64,000 nucleotides of DNA. Source: Hericium rajendrae. Taxonomy: Eukaryota; Basidiomycota; Agaricomycetes; Russulales; Hericiaceae. The translations under genes and the position numbers were made by a program. The notes under the pieces were generated by a model. It made no database searches, was not told the DNA's origin, and worked only from the letters and a program-made list of their open reading frames with translations. Positions 1 through 11,486 of this stretch are shown here, one piece after another. The stretch covers positions 2,728,001 to 2,792,000 of the forward strand of contig CM065884.1 in the NCBI GenBank assembly GCA_033439255.1. Direction: 5' to 3'. Position 1 is the stretch's first letter. The number at the start of each line of letters is the position of its first letter.

Positions 1-2119
1 AGAGAGAAAGCACATTGCACATGCCTTATATAGACATGGCTAGTGGAGCGCCAAATGTGGCTGCCGAGACCGGGCCGGGCGGTGCTGAGCGCTCGTATCA
101 GAGGCTAAGTGCCAGATTTCTCTAAGTGCACTCCGTTGCCTAGTAGTTTAGAGTAGCTTAACTAGATACTCATCTCATACGATTTGATTAATCAAAAGAA
201 CACTGTTCGTAGTCTTTTTCTCAGAATTTAGAGTGTTTTATTTGATTTACGAAGCTTAAAACATCTGAACTGACGTGCGTTCAGTAGCTGAAGCACCGAA
301 GGCATGTCGAAGTTCAACTTACCACCACCACTCCACCACCCTCCTCTCTCCTCGTCCCTTATCCCTCCCTCTTCTCTCTCTCTATCTCGTCTGATCGAAT
401 GCGGGAAGGTCTTGGTGGGACATAGAGGGTGAAAGGTAAGTAAAAATTAAGTATCCTTTTACATTGTTCGTACTAATACAGAGAGTATTGCTCGAGAACG
501 AGCGATACTCTCGTTCTTCGACTCCTGCGACACACCTCTCCCTCGCCCTCGCCCTCCTCTCCCGTATCGCCTTCTTTCCGCCATGTCGTCAGTACCCCGC
601 ACCCTTCTCGAACACGCCGGCGGCAGCCTCGATGCCCTGCGCATCACTAATGGCTGCATACGGACCCAGCTGCATGCGCGCAAGCTCGGTAGCTTGCGCA
701 TCAACCCTCCATGCCCATGCCCACACCCACGAACCTCCTGTTCGCCGATCACGGCGTTGGCGTTTGCGTCGTCGTGCCTCGTTGCCATGGCAACGGGGCA
801 CAACGTCCTCTGCCTGACCTCGCACCTCCGCATGCCCGCACGTCAACAGGTTCGTGTGGGCCCAGCACATTGTCTGCCCGACCCCACTGTGACGATGACA
901 CGCTTGCGGCCAACCATCAGGTAAGTAAAAAAAGGCTCTTTCATTCCCTTCTCATACTAACAACATGAGTATCGCTCGTTCAATGAGTGATACTCGTGCT
1001 TGCTTCCCCTCAATCCCGTGTACCACAGCCCCATCGCCTTCGACACGACACCCCCACATCCACGAGCCCACTACAGCCCCACCTCTGCGACAATGCTGTC
1101 CGTGTCCACATTGTCGCGCCTCGTTGCTGTGGCAATGAGGCACAATCGTACGTTGTTCGCCCGGTTCCCGCATCCTCACGCCATCAACAGCCCCCGCACG
1201 ACTGCAACTGGTCCGTGCAGCTCATTACATCACATGGCCAACCCACGGCATCGACGACACCTCGTGACCACGACACGTGGCTGAGTGCGCACGGCCATGC
1301 ATGCCCGCAGATGGCCTCGCCAGTGCGCGACCATGCATGTCCATGCCAATGTGTGGCCATGCACAGTCGCAAGCCCACGGGAGGTCTTCGCTGCACGGCA
1401 TGCCGCGAACGTCCTTCAGCATCATGCGTGAACTCTCGCATGTGAGTATGTGACTGCGCCTGGCCTCGCGGATGTGCGCTTGCCCTCGCAATGGTGCGCG
1501 GGAGGACCTAGGGCATGGGCATGTCCGCACCAGCTCTCACATGCAAGCTCATGACTACGCAGCCCACAAGAGTCCGCACATGGCCACGCTAGCTCGTGTG
1601 TGGCCATACATAGTCGGCGTGCCCTGCCCCATCCCATCCATGATCGTGTGCCGACGCTCCACCCCACACACGACTGCCTCGCCCTGCGCACGACGATATA
1701 TGACCGCGGCAACTCGCACGTATGCAATAACTGGCGAGTGCAAGGTGCATGAGGATGTGAGGTCCATTTGGAGCCTGTCCTTGCTAGTCTGCTCGATTTT
1801 GTGGTCCCTGTGTCATAGTCTAGCTCTGCATATAATATAATTTTGATTCCATGTCTTGTGTGCCTACATGATTTATGATAGTGGGTATAGTAGCTATAGT
1901 GCATGTAGCTTTCCTTACTAAGTATGATAGTCCTATGTATGTGGCACTCCTGGCTATAAAGGCTATGTCACCCTATGGCTTTGAGACTTCATGCTATGGG
2001 GACTATCATAGCCCTCATAGCCCTCCATAGCTAGATAGGTTAGCCACATAGCCTCTATAGCTTACCCATAGGACTCATAAGAGGACTTGTTGCTATATAA
2101 ATTTCTATTTTCTCAGATG
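1..2119 (-). mobile_element. CATCTG-family TIR element copy E1 (left end outside window)
   Basis: The right boundary ends in TTTTCTCAGATG at 2119. Just inside it lies an AT-rich subterminal zone (about 1790-2119) packed with CATAGC/CTATGATAG-type motifs. Then comes a GC-rich block (about 530-1760), the hairpin at 481-512, a CTGAAGCACCGAA motif near 289-301, and AT-rich sequence to the window edge. This is the reverse of the order in copies at 3900, 21835 and 49871, so E1 lies in reverse orientation and its other terminus is cut off by the window. Short overlapping frames through the GC-rich block show no domain, so I do not call them genes. E1 interrupts another copy (2120-3073), so it is the younger insertion. 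Family assignment rests on shared order and motifs; the transposase is unknown. Confidence 0.65.
481..512. repeat. Conserved hairpin of the CATCTG family (copy E1)
   Basis: Arms GAGAGTATTGCTCG and CGAGCGATACTCTC pair around a 4-nt loop. On the + strand it directly follows TACTAATACAG, which looks like a branch point plus 3' splice site, and a GTAAGTAAAA donor-like string lies about 45 nt upstream (near 435). A weaker second hairpin of the same type lies at about 966-993. The same hairpin recurs at 5373, 23114 and 51666. Confidence 0.75.
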
Positions 2120-3073
2120 TCGTGTGCCTCGCGTCTCCTGTGCGCAGGCTGCCACGTCACCCACCAGCCCGGGACAAGCCAGCACCTCGCGCATGGACCG
2201 CTGCAGCCTGATGCCTCGTGCATGCCTCATGCACAGGCCCGCTGCCCCTGATGCTTTGTGCATGCCCTCAGCGCACCTCGCGTCTCTCGCGTGCAGGTTT
2301 CAACATTGCACATGGGCCTGCGGCAGCCCAGTGCCTCGTGCACAGGCCCGTCACCACTGATGCCTCATGTGCATCCCCCGCGCCTTGCACACAGTCCTGC
2401 CGCCACCGATGCCTCATGCACATCCTCCGCGCCTTGCGCACGGTCCCCTGTGCCTCACACACAGTCTCTGCACCTCACGCATGTCTCCACACCAGACGCA
2501 CGGACCCCATGCCAGGCACATGGACTCCACACTCTGCATCTCCCATGCGCAGGCCCACCGCATAGTGCAGGCCCGCCCTATCGTGCACAGGCACTGCAGC
2601 ATGTGCACTCCTGCGTACCTTCGCGCACACCATTGCACCTCGCATACAGTGTCGCACACACCAGTCATGCCCTGGCGTGTGCATGTCTTGTCACACCTCA
2701 CGGGCATGCGTGTAACTTAGTATACTTGATTGTAGTAGTAGTTTAATATAATCAAGTTTGACCTGTTTTGAGTGTAATATCAAAATCATAGACTCTACAC
2801 CAACTGTAGATATTATAGCAGACTGAAGCTCTGTATGGAACATAGCATCTATAGGATACATAGAGGGAGACTAAAAATACATAAGTTACATAGCAGGCAT
2901 AGTAATGTCCTATTACTATGTAATACTATATATCTGTCACCAATGACTATGATAGCTACCATAGCTACCATAGTCCTGTATAGCTGTGTGGCCTAACTAC
3001 ATAGCAGCCATAGCACTATAAAATCAGACATAGCATTGGCTGGCAGCTATGTAGATTTCAGATTTTTCAGATG
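2120..3073 (-). mobile_element. CATCTG-family element copy E2 (partial)
   Basis: This is the terminal part of a second reverse-oriented copy: a GC-rich block (2120-2710), then an AT-rich terminal zone (about 2730-3073) ending TTTTTCAGATG and followed by TA. The terminal zone is a near-identical reverse complement of the left ends at 3900-4230 and 49871-50200. The copy is cut at 2119/2120 by insertion of E1, so its remainder should lie left of the window. No coding potential is recognised. Confidence 0.65.
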
Positions 3074-3193
3074 TAGACATTCTAGAGAAGGAAGCTGCCA
3101 GTGCAGCCTGATTTAGAATTATCTTCTTTTGTGTTGGTTTGCATAATTGTGGACATTCTATCCTAGTAGCTTGCTTGCCTTTTGTACTGTAGT
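3074..3193. other. Short spacer between E2 and the palindrome-TIR element
   Basis: This AT-rich stretch of about 120 bp lies between the end of E2 and the first base matching the inverted copy of the next element. I see no gene or repeat in it. Confidence 0.4.
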
Positions 3194-5372
3194 TACCTAC
3201 CTAGTAGTACTAAACCCTTATTAAATAGCTACAGTATAGTTACCAGATTAACTGTAAAGTGAGTACTTTAGTTAACACTCTATAGGCTACTGTAGTTAGC
3301 TATTACTTAGATGCTACTAGGCTGCTAGCCAGCAGGTTTGCCGGGGCTGATTACTAAGCATTGATACCTTTAGGGTCCCTTCAGCTATTTTCGCACTTTA
3401 TTACTTAAGCTGGCCCACAATATACAGCCACTTTTATTAAGGCACGGAAACTGTATGTTATTATATGAAAAACATATTGGCCGAGATCGTAAGGATCTCA
3501 GCCATCAATGCATCGTCGCTACCGCCAAAGCGCAGGTCGGCTCGCCTGCTGTCCGTGCCTGCCATTGATCCTGTCCTGCGTGCCTGCCGATCCCGACTGC
3601 ACGCTTACAGATCCTGCCCGCTACACGTTTACCTCCTGCCATCCGTGCCATGTGTGCCTGCCGCTCCGGCTCCCAACATGACTGCAGCATCCCGCTCCCA
3701 GCATGCCTGCTGCTCCCAGTCCGCGCTCCCTGCAGGCTCTGTGCAATGCACATTCACCACGCAATGTGCATTCACCGCGCAATGCGCATTCACCGCAGCT
3801 CTGCAGGCATGGCACGCAGGCTGTGCATGCACCTCTTTGTGTGCCACGCGCATGTCATGAAGCCTGATGCATGTGGTGAAAGGGGCCAGGGCGTGAGTAC
3901 ATCTGAAAAATCTGAAATCTACATAGCTGCCAGCCAATGCTATGTCTGGTATCATAGTGCTATGGCTGCTATGTAGTTGGGCCACACAGCTATACAGGAC
4001 TATGGTAGCTATCATAGCTATCATAGTCATGGGTGATGGGTACATAGTATTACATAGTAATAGGACATTACTATGCCTGCTATGTAACTTATGTATTTCT
4101 AGTCTCCCTCTATGTATCCTATAGATACTATGTTCCATACAGAGCTTTAGTCTGCTATAATATCTACAGTTAATGTAGAGTCTATGACATTGATACTATC
4201 CTCAAAACAGGTCAAATTAAATTAAATTTAACTACTACGACAATCAAGTACACTAAGTTACATGTATGCCTGTGAGGTGTGACAAGGCGTGCATGCGCAA
4301 GGGCACGACTGGTATGCACAACACTGCACGTGAGGTGCAATGGTGCACGTGAAGCCTGGGACCTGTGCACGAGAGTCGCATGCTGTGAGGCCCGTGCACG
4401 ATAGGGCAGGCCTGCGTTATGCAGCAAGCCTGCGCGTGGGAGATGTGGAACACGGGGACTGTTTGCGAGGCGCGTGGAATGTGCGCATGGCGCGGGGACC
4501 GTTCCCATGGCACGGAGGACGTTCGCATGGTGCGGAGGACGTTTGTGTGGTGCAGATGACGTGCGTGTGGCACAGACGATGTGCACGTGGGCAGATGATG
4601 TGCACGAGGGTGATGGCAATGTGCGTGAGGGCGAGGGCGACGGCAACATGCATGAGGTCGATGGCGACGGCGATGTGCGCGAGGTCGACGGCGACGTGCG
4701 TGAGGCGAGGGCGACGTGCATGAGGTGAGGGCAACCCGCACGAGGTGTGAGGGACCCGCATGAGGTGTGGGCAGCGGCGGGCCCATGCGCGATGCTGCAA
4801 CCTGCATGCGGGAGACGCGAGGCACGCAAGGAGGCGTGCGTGAAGCGTCGGGGGCAGCGGGCCTGGGACGAGGCATGCACGAGGCGCCGGGCTGCTGCAG
4901 ATCCATGCGTGAGGCGCTGGGTGGTCGCGGGCTCATGGGCGATGCTTCAGGCCTGCGTGCGCGAGACACGGCAGCGGGCCCATGCATGAGGCACTGGACG
5001 ACATGCGCAGGGCATTGGGTAGCGTGTGCGAGGTGCGGCGGGCGGCTGGTCCACACGCAAGGGACGAGAGACGTGACCGAGATGCAGGGCTGTCGCGGGC
5101 CCATGCGCAGCATGGCAGGCATGCACGGGAGGCACGATGGCATAGATGATCGCGTGGATGGAGAGGGCCACACGCGACGTGCATGTGCTGGCATGCCCGT
5201 CCTGGGTCGTGGACGATCGGGCACACTCCACTGATCGTGACCATTGGAGGCGGCGCGCTGGGCGCTAGCGACGTGACGGCAAGGCGGCGAGGTCGGTGGA
5301 GGGCAAGGTGATGCAGGAGGGGCGGCAGTCAGAGGCGAGGGGGAGTGAGGGCGTGGGAGGATGAAAGAAGTC

Positions 5373-5402
5373 GAGAATATTGCTCGAACGAGCGATACTC
5401 TC
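5373..5402. repeat. Conserved hairpin of the CATCTG family (copy E3)
   Basis: GAGAATATTGCTCG pairs with CGAGCGATACTCTC around a 2-nt loop. On the minus strand it lies downstream of an AT-rich segment of about 40 nt that starts with a GTGAGTAAAA donor-like string, as in the other copies. Confidence 0.75.
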
Positions 5403-5580
5403 GACATTAGCACGAATAAACAAAATAAAAGTATTTTTTACTCACCATCGAGACCCTCTGCATCCGCCTGAGTCCCTCCTGCATGCGGTTTGACGAGTTA
5501 GAGGGAGAGTAGGAGGGTGGAGGGAGGAGAGTGGAGAGTGGATGTGGTGGAGACAGCAAGAGACGAACTTTGACGCATGT

Positions 5581-5844
5581 TTCGGTGCTTCAGCCACCGA
5601 ACGAGCGAAGTTACGTTTCTCGAACCACCACAAATCAAGAAAAATCACACAAATTTAGAAAAAAACAGTAGAGCCATAAGTTGTAAATGCGATTCGAATG
5701 AATGAGCATTGTAAGTATCTACTATACATCAAGCTCACAGAGAGCCAAGGCCATTTAGTGGAGTCTGGCCCCAGTCTCTGACACGATACTCAGCAAGTGC
5801 CTGGCAGCCACAAATCCCAGCTCCGCCCGGAATTCGTATATAAG
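5581..5844. promoter_or_regulatory. Putative bidirectional promoter core of E3
   Basis: An inverted repeat TTCGGTG/CACCGAA (5581-5601) lies about 240 bp from a TATA-box-like TATATAAG (5837-5844) that points rightwards. A CTTTAAG|GTAATG donor-like string follows about 160 nt downstream. Leftwards, the minus strand runs into the donor-like string, hairpin and GC-rich block. The same arrangement recurs in E4 and E5. Promoter activity is inferred from layout only. Confidence 0.4.
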
Positions 5845-6182
5845 GCTCGCGCAACGCGCGCTGCCTCTTGCTCTTTAACTCCCACTATCTCTTGCCACGT
5901 CGATACCTTCAATCGTCAACGTCGTTTGCTTGCTTGTCGTTGTTTTTTTGCTTGCTTGTCATTGTTTTCTGCTTGCTTGTTGTTTCTTGCTCGTTATTGC
6001 TGTCTTTAAGGTAATGTTTTAATTGTTGGTCTCTTATTGCTTATACTAATACTAATGTCTTCAAGTTAGTTTCTTAGATTTCGCTTTTTGTTACTTTGGT
6101 AAGTTCTTATATGTTATCTTTATCTTCTAAGACTCATGTTTTCTTATCTTTTCTTACTTAGTTTCTTATATTCTCTTATCTT

Positions 6183-6346
6183 ATGACCTTTTACTTATCT
6201 TATCTTATCTTCTTATCTTCTTATCTTCTTATCTTCTTATCTTCTTATCTTCTTATCTTCTTATCTTCTTGTATTATCTTATCTTATCTTATTATTATCT
6301 TATCTTATCTTATCTTATCTTATCTTATCTTATCTTATCTTTTTAT
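6183..6346. repeat. TTATC/TCTTC microsatellite in E3
   Basis: Runs of CTTATCTTCTTATC and TTATCTTATC units. E5 carries a degraded equivalent at about 52425-52545, so this is part of the element and not a local artefact. Confidence 0.85.
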
Positions 6347-9300
6347 TTTCTTACTTATATTTTCACTTTTTGGTTAGTAGTAGTGTTTGTATTATCAATA
6401 TAATCTTGATGCTTTGAAATATTTTAAATCTGTGTGATCATATGTTATTAATTTTGATATGATTGTAGAAAAGATTTAAAGTTCTAATAAATTTTATTGC
6501 TTTAATATGTATATCAGATCTATATATTAAATATAAGATATATGAGACACATATTGAATGTAGAATATGTCTCACATATATTATACATAGGTTATGTGAG
6601 ACACATATTGAATATAGGATATATAAGACACATAAGCCTTATAGCTTTGATAGATACTGATAGCTTTAATAGCTAGTCATACTATCATAGCTACATAGTC
6701 AGCTCTCATAGCTATGATAGCACTCCATAGCACTCCATAGCATCACCTTTGAGCCTCATAGCACTCCATAGCATCACCCTTTGGCTATGTGGGCTATACA
6801 ATAAAGGGCGATACTATGAAGCTAGGAGATCTATGTAGACTTTATAGAGCTATGTACCACTGGCAAATTTTTCAGATGTAAGACGTGGGCATGGCATGCG
6901 GCACACAGGCATGGGATGGAATAGGGTCAGCGGGCGGCCCGACGAAGAAAATACGGTCGGGCAACGTGCACATGTGGGATGTTGAGCGGGAACATGTGGT
7001 GTTGATCCCGCACGCATGCTGCTGGTGTGTGGACGTGCGGGTGTTGCTTTGCTTATGCCGAGATGATGTCTGAGCAGCTGCCAAGGCCGCTGGTCGTCCA
7101 TGTACTGCTGTGTGTGCAGCACGCCAATATACGCATTCGGGAGCCGGACATACTAAGGGAGCAGGTGGGATGGGCATACAACCACGCTGTGGGGGTGGCG
7201 ATGCTCGGCGCGAATGCGCATTGCTGACGGGGTCCTGGCATTCATGCACGGGGCTACTGGCGTATGGACACTGGGGAGTCATTCCGCAAGCATGTAGCAC
7301 ATAGGCATGAGGGCGTGAGGATGTAGGTGCAATCTCGCATCCGTGCGGGCATGCAGGTGATGTCAGGAGTGCATTTGCGAGCACGGGGGTGTGTAGACGG
7401 GCGTGCAGCTCATTTTGCAGCCTTGTTGTGCCATGTCAACATGGCTAAGATAAGAAAGATTTAGTCAGTTCACCAAATGAATGAGAGTGAGAACGGAAAA
7501 CTTATGAATTCATGGGCTATAGAATCCTACATAATCCCCGCTTGATGAGAGGAGACTGAGGAGGATGAAGGGGACGGGCTCAGCCACGAGCACCAAACGG
7601 CAATTGCTGAACATGTCGACGAAGTTCGTCAAACATGGCATTCAAGCAGTAATAAATTCAATCAAATGCTATCAATAGTAACGTATGTATAGATGCAGCT
7701 CTGAAAGGTATGTATGATTTTTTGTTTGAAATGAAGGAAGTACAGGAGAAATATGGGTGAAACACGATGCATCACATACTAAATGCACAGTGCTTACATA
7801 TACTGTCCAACGCGTCGAGCTCAAATCGAGGCATCTGCCACGACCGAACACAAGATTCGAGTTGCATTTCTTTAACACATCCGTCTCTTACTATATATCG
7901 GTACATAACATTGTAATTGGGGCATCTTATAGCAATGTGAAATGACTTTATTATATTTCTTGGTGGCCCCGACCTTTGGGATCTGAGCCAGGTACATGGT
8001 TTTGTGCAGTTTAAGGTCAGACTTTCGAGATAGTTCGAGTCTTCAGCTCTCAAAGCCCTATCAAAATATATGATGCCTTGGTAATACATTGCTGATATCT
8101 CTTAAAAATGTCTCGTCCTACCGATTTGGCAAATCTCGAGGGAATGAAGCATGCAATACACAACCTATCGACTGGGATTGTTTATGGTTACAGTATTCTC
8201 TTTACTGTGACTTGTTGTTTGCATGGAATCATCTGATGTTTTGTCTACAAAGTTCATTCTATTATATGTACATGCTCGCCATTGAAGTTGGAACTAACGT
8301 CCCTTCCACATCATAGGTGCATGTTCCTCTCCTTGAACATCGGGCTTCTCAGGCTTCAGCCACCACCGTTCAGCTTTCTCCAAGCTGTGCCACTGCTCGC
8401 GGCCTCTCTCCCTGCACCTACACACTCTCCTGCCCACTCTCCTTTCTCTTCTCACACATGCGCTCCTACGTGCTCTTCGTGTGTCTCGTGTACTTCTTCT
8501 CACGCCCTTTCTTTTCCCATTCCCATGCATCCGGTGCCATTCGTGCTTGACTGTACCTCTCACGTGCCCCAGCAGTCCCCGGCCGTCCACGCCCATGGGG
8601 GCCTCCACACACTCGACATGTCCGCTCACACACCAAATGCACTGGGACACACACCAACACTCGCAGGATATGCCTGAACATGCGATGGACAGGCGCGCAT
8701 GGGCCAGTGTGTCCAGTGTGCACTTGCGGGTGTGCAACATCCCCGGGCATAGCCCAAGGTCACCGCCTGTCTCTCAGCACACACGCGACAAATGCAGCAT
8801 CCACGCATCCCCCAGCACTCGCGCCCCATGCCCAGCACCCACGCATGATGCACCAACAATGGTGCACGAACCCAGCGGCATCGCACTGGCACCCCGCTTG
8901 TGCCTCGTGCCAGCGCAGCAGCGACGATGTTGACGGCATGCGCGAAGAGCACGCGCATCCCATGTGTAGCATGCACGTAGCCGCAGAGCAGGAGGGATGG
9001 ACGGGTACGGCAGCAGCGCAGGCAGGGAGCAGCAAGCCACGCAGGCAGGGGGGTAGCGCGAGCGGGAAGCGGATGGCGATGAGTGTAAGCGAGTAGTAGT
9101 GACAAATGCCGAGATCCTTAAGATCTCGGCTGATTTGCTCAGAATATAATATGTTTTCATGCCACCAGTGGCACGGTGATCTATTGATCAAACGTGCACA
9201 GCTGATGGCTGCCGAAATTAAGCTAATAATAGGTTATTGAACCGGAGCATACATTAATTGCTTACTAGCTAATAAAGATATTGATAGCCATTCCTAATCA

Positions 9301-9605
9301 AGCTATTAGTTTGGAGCTTAATTAAAGGGGGTATAGTAGTACTTCAATTCACATGTCTAATAGTTAATCTGGTAACCACACTGGGCCTATTGTAATAGTA
9401 GTTTACTTAGGATATGGATTACTATGGCTCTCGTCTCAGCCATCACGACAGCAGCAGTAGGCACATCCCTCATGCAGCGGTGCACTGCTGATGGCCTGTA
9501 GACGATGGGGCGGTGAATGGCCACAACTACAACGTCAAGGCGGGACAACCGAAGGGAATATTTCATAACTGGTGAGTTGTTACCATACGTAGTATATGAG
9601 CCTTT

Positions 9606-10424
9606 ATGTGTACGCCGTGCAGGTGGCAAGGGGGGCCGGCAAGTCAGGGTGTGCCTGGAGGGAGAGTCTTTGTGTTTGCCAGAAAAAAGTGTTCCAGCCA
9701 GGCCTCACAAGGCGGTGGAAAGTCTCGATCTCCAGAAGCCCGTGGTAATGAAGGTGAAGGCGTAGAGATAGATGCCGACTCTGAGGGTGAGGACACTTGG
9801 CTCGTGGCGTGGGTGGTGTTCCGTGGGTTTTGCCCTGGTGTGTATTACAACCCATACGTATTTCTTGCTCGCAGGTAGCTCTCAGAGGCTTGACCTTTTT
9901 TTTTTAATAGCTTTGATGCACAGGAGCAAGTTGTAGGCTGCCGTTACGGCCTGTACATGGGATTTCACACCCGACGCGATGCGTGGGCCACCAGTTGTCT
10001 CTATCGAAAGCTTGGTGACCAGCATCAGTGCGATGATGACTCGCACGAATGCTGTCCTGCTGTCACGCTGTGGCGGACCCCTTTGATAGTGGACTGTGGC
10101 CATAAAGGCAACAGGACAGGCCATGACCCAGATGCCAGCACTACTTCTGGTGAGCGAGGCCATCATTCGCCTCATGAACCACGGGGCACGAGGCCTCGCA
10201 GCCATTCGTGGGAGGTGTACCATATGCTCCCCAGCATGCACGAAGGCCAAGTCTACGTAGTATTTCAGGCGAAGGCCCCTGGAATATACGCCACTCACCA
10301 GGAGGCGAAGGTGCAGGTAAACAAGGTCTCACTAAATAATTTTGTCAAGTACAAATTGATTCGCTTCGGGCAAAAAGCCTTTTGCCAGGCCTTGGAGGCG
10401 GGGTTGGTTTGCATCCGGAAGTAG
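9606..10424 (+). pseudogene. Degenerate gene(s) with viroplasmin-like (RNase H1 N-terminal-like) motifs
   Basis: Two stretches resemble the small viroplasmin/RNase H1 N-terminal fold, which binds RNA-DNA hybrids in known RNases H1. The first (about 9775-9878) contains AWVVFRGFCPGVYYN; the second (about 10215-10330) contains VYVVFQAKAPGIYATHQEA followed by a basic strand and a conserved KY. The second sits at the C-terminus of a 155-aa open frame (9957-10424). No exon set joins them cleanly, so I treat them as remnants of one gene or two tandem ones. They lie directly upstream of the TET/JBP and KDZ pseudogenes on the same strand. A better preserved gene with the same motif (58811-59748) lies upstream of the second KDZ gene. 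The motif match is by eye and moderately secure. Confidence 0.4.
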
Positions 10425-11486
10425 TGTATATGGGCTTCGCGCTGCTCATTCTCTCCTTTTCTCACCCCCAATTGCATGTTGACCCTCGCTGTCCCTCTCA
10501 ACACTGCTATCGCATCCTACACGCATGCTGTTGTCCAATTGTTTCGTAGTCCAATTCATAATACTTTGCATATTTTGTAATTATCAATGGCACGTGTTCG
10601 AAAGACAGAGAGCACAATGTCCCAGCTCTTTGCCATGTAGACAGCGCTCGTCTCAGCTGTCCGGCTTCACGTGGTGTGCTGCGGCTACCTCCGCAAATTT
10701 GAACTCCGCATAGTCGGAGCATGAATCAAAGCCAACACCACTTCTCGTGTATTTGCTGGCTTCAGGACCCTTTCCTCGTCCCTCCCCTCATCCTTCTCCC
10801 TCTCCGATGTTGAGCTCCCTAGCTCTGCACTGGTGAGTTTATTTCATGCTGGTCAGCCTCTGCTTGCAATGCGCGCCTCCAGTTGGGTCTCGCCAAGGCC
10901 CAGCAGATGGCTTTGCGTCATGAGCGGAGGCCCCGCTGGCAAGTCGCGTCCCTTTCAGCTCAGCTGACATGTTTTTTTTTACATTCTCCTCCTAGGGTTG
11001 TTTGCTTTCGTGGTCCAGTGCGTAGAACATGCAGGGAATGGTGTGTGTCTTGTCCTACCCCCCCTCCATCTCAGTCCTCTCAGCCGCGAGCTCAGGCCAG
11101 TCACAAGGCTGCCAGGTAGGGGCAGTTTTGACCATGAGCCCCGCCTTCATCATCCTTGCTCTTTATGCAGTTCTGACGATGCTCCTTTTCAGACCGCTGG
11201 CCTCTGGCTGCCTCGATCGCTGCATGCAGGGGGCAGCATGCGCTCCGGCCACACCATCAACCTGTTCATTTTTGCTGGCAGCCTGCAGGCTGTGGTGATG
11301 GTGCCCAGTGCTGTTGACCTGGGCCCTGGCCTTGTAGAAGCTTTTCAGGAGGAGGATCGCTGTGACGAGGAAGGCGTGGGTGATCATGAGGACATGGAGC
11401 TGGACACAGGAAAGGAGCAGGTGGCCTCGGGCCCGGTCACACTGCTTCGTTGAGGCCAGAGGGTATTTTCTTCACCCTTAACCCCC
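10425..11486. other. Transition region, probably the decayed 5' part of the dioxygenase gene
   Basis: Frames such as 10998-11453 (151 aa) and a possible start near 10588 are open but hard to join. There are two long T runs (near 10970 and 9900). This may contain N-terminal exons of the dioxygenase gene that follows, or only spacer. I find no independent gene. Confidence 0.3.

Larger units (their letters stand above)
3900..6878 (+). mobile_element. CATCTG-family TIR element copy E3 (complete, 2979 bp)
   Basis: The element begins CATCTGAAAAATCTGAAAT and ends CAAATTTTTCAGATG, flanked on both sides by TA (3898-3899 and 6879-6880). The empty site is preserved in the inverted copy near 17340 (GAGTAAGACG), so insertion with a TA duplication is directly visible. 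Order inside: AT-rich left terminus with CTATCATAGC motifs; GC-rich block 4260-5350 of degenerate repeats; hairpin at 5373; a promoter-like core 5581-5844; a TTATC microsatellite; and an AT-rich right terminus. The GC-rich block has long open frames on both strands (386 aa on the minus strand), typical of biased composition, with no recognisable domain. Confidence 0.85.
3194..9432 (-). mobile_element. Palindrome-TIR element, copy 1 (interrupted by E3)
   Basis: 3194-3899 plus 6879-9432 form a reverse-complement copy of 14792-18030. Each terminus has a divergent inverted repeat containing TTACCAGATTAACT (or its complement). About 290-310 bp in from each end is an imperfect palindrome of the form GCCGAGATC-N4-GATCTCGGC (near 3480 and 9110). 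The interior is GC-rich with an AT-rich core (about 7440-8330). Open frames such as 7772-8089 (105 aa) are identical in both copies but resemble no family I know and are probably not genes. No flanking target duplication is visible here, unlike the second copy. Without the CATCTG insertion the element would be about 3.3 kb. It looks non-autonomous. Confidence 0.65.

Noticed and set aside
4253-5413. 386-aa minus-strand ORF in E3
   Set aside because: It is GC-rich and repetitive with several frames open at once, and the frame is not conserved in E4 or E5.
6183-6377. 64-aa hydrophobic ORF resembling a membrane protein
   Set aside because: It is a translation of the TTATC/TCTTC microsatellite.
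7772-8089. 105-aa ORF identical in two places (also 16135-16452) as a conserved gene
   Set aside because: Identity extends over the whole non-coding element arm, so it reflects recent duplication or gene conversion. Composition and motifs do not look like protein.
3194-9432. Target-site duplication around palindrome-TIR copy 1
   Set aside because: GCCTTTTG on the left and TCGTCTCA on the right do not match, so no duplication is claimed.
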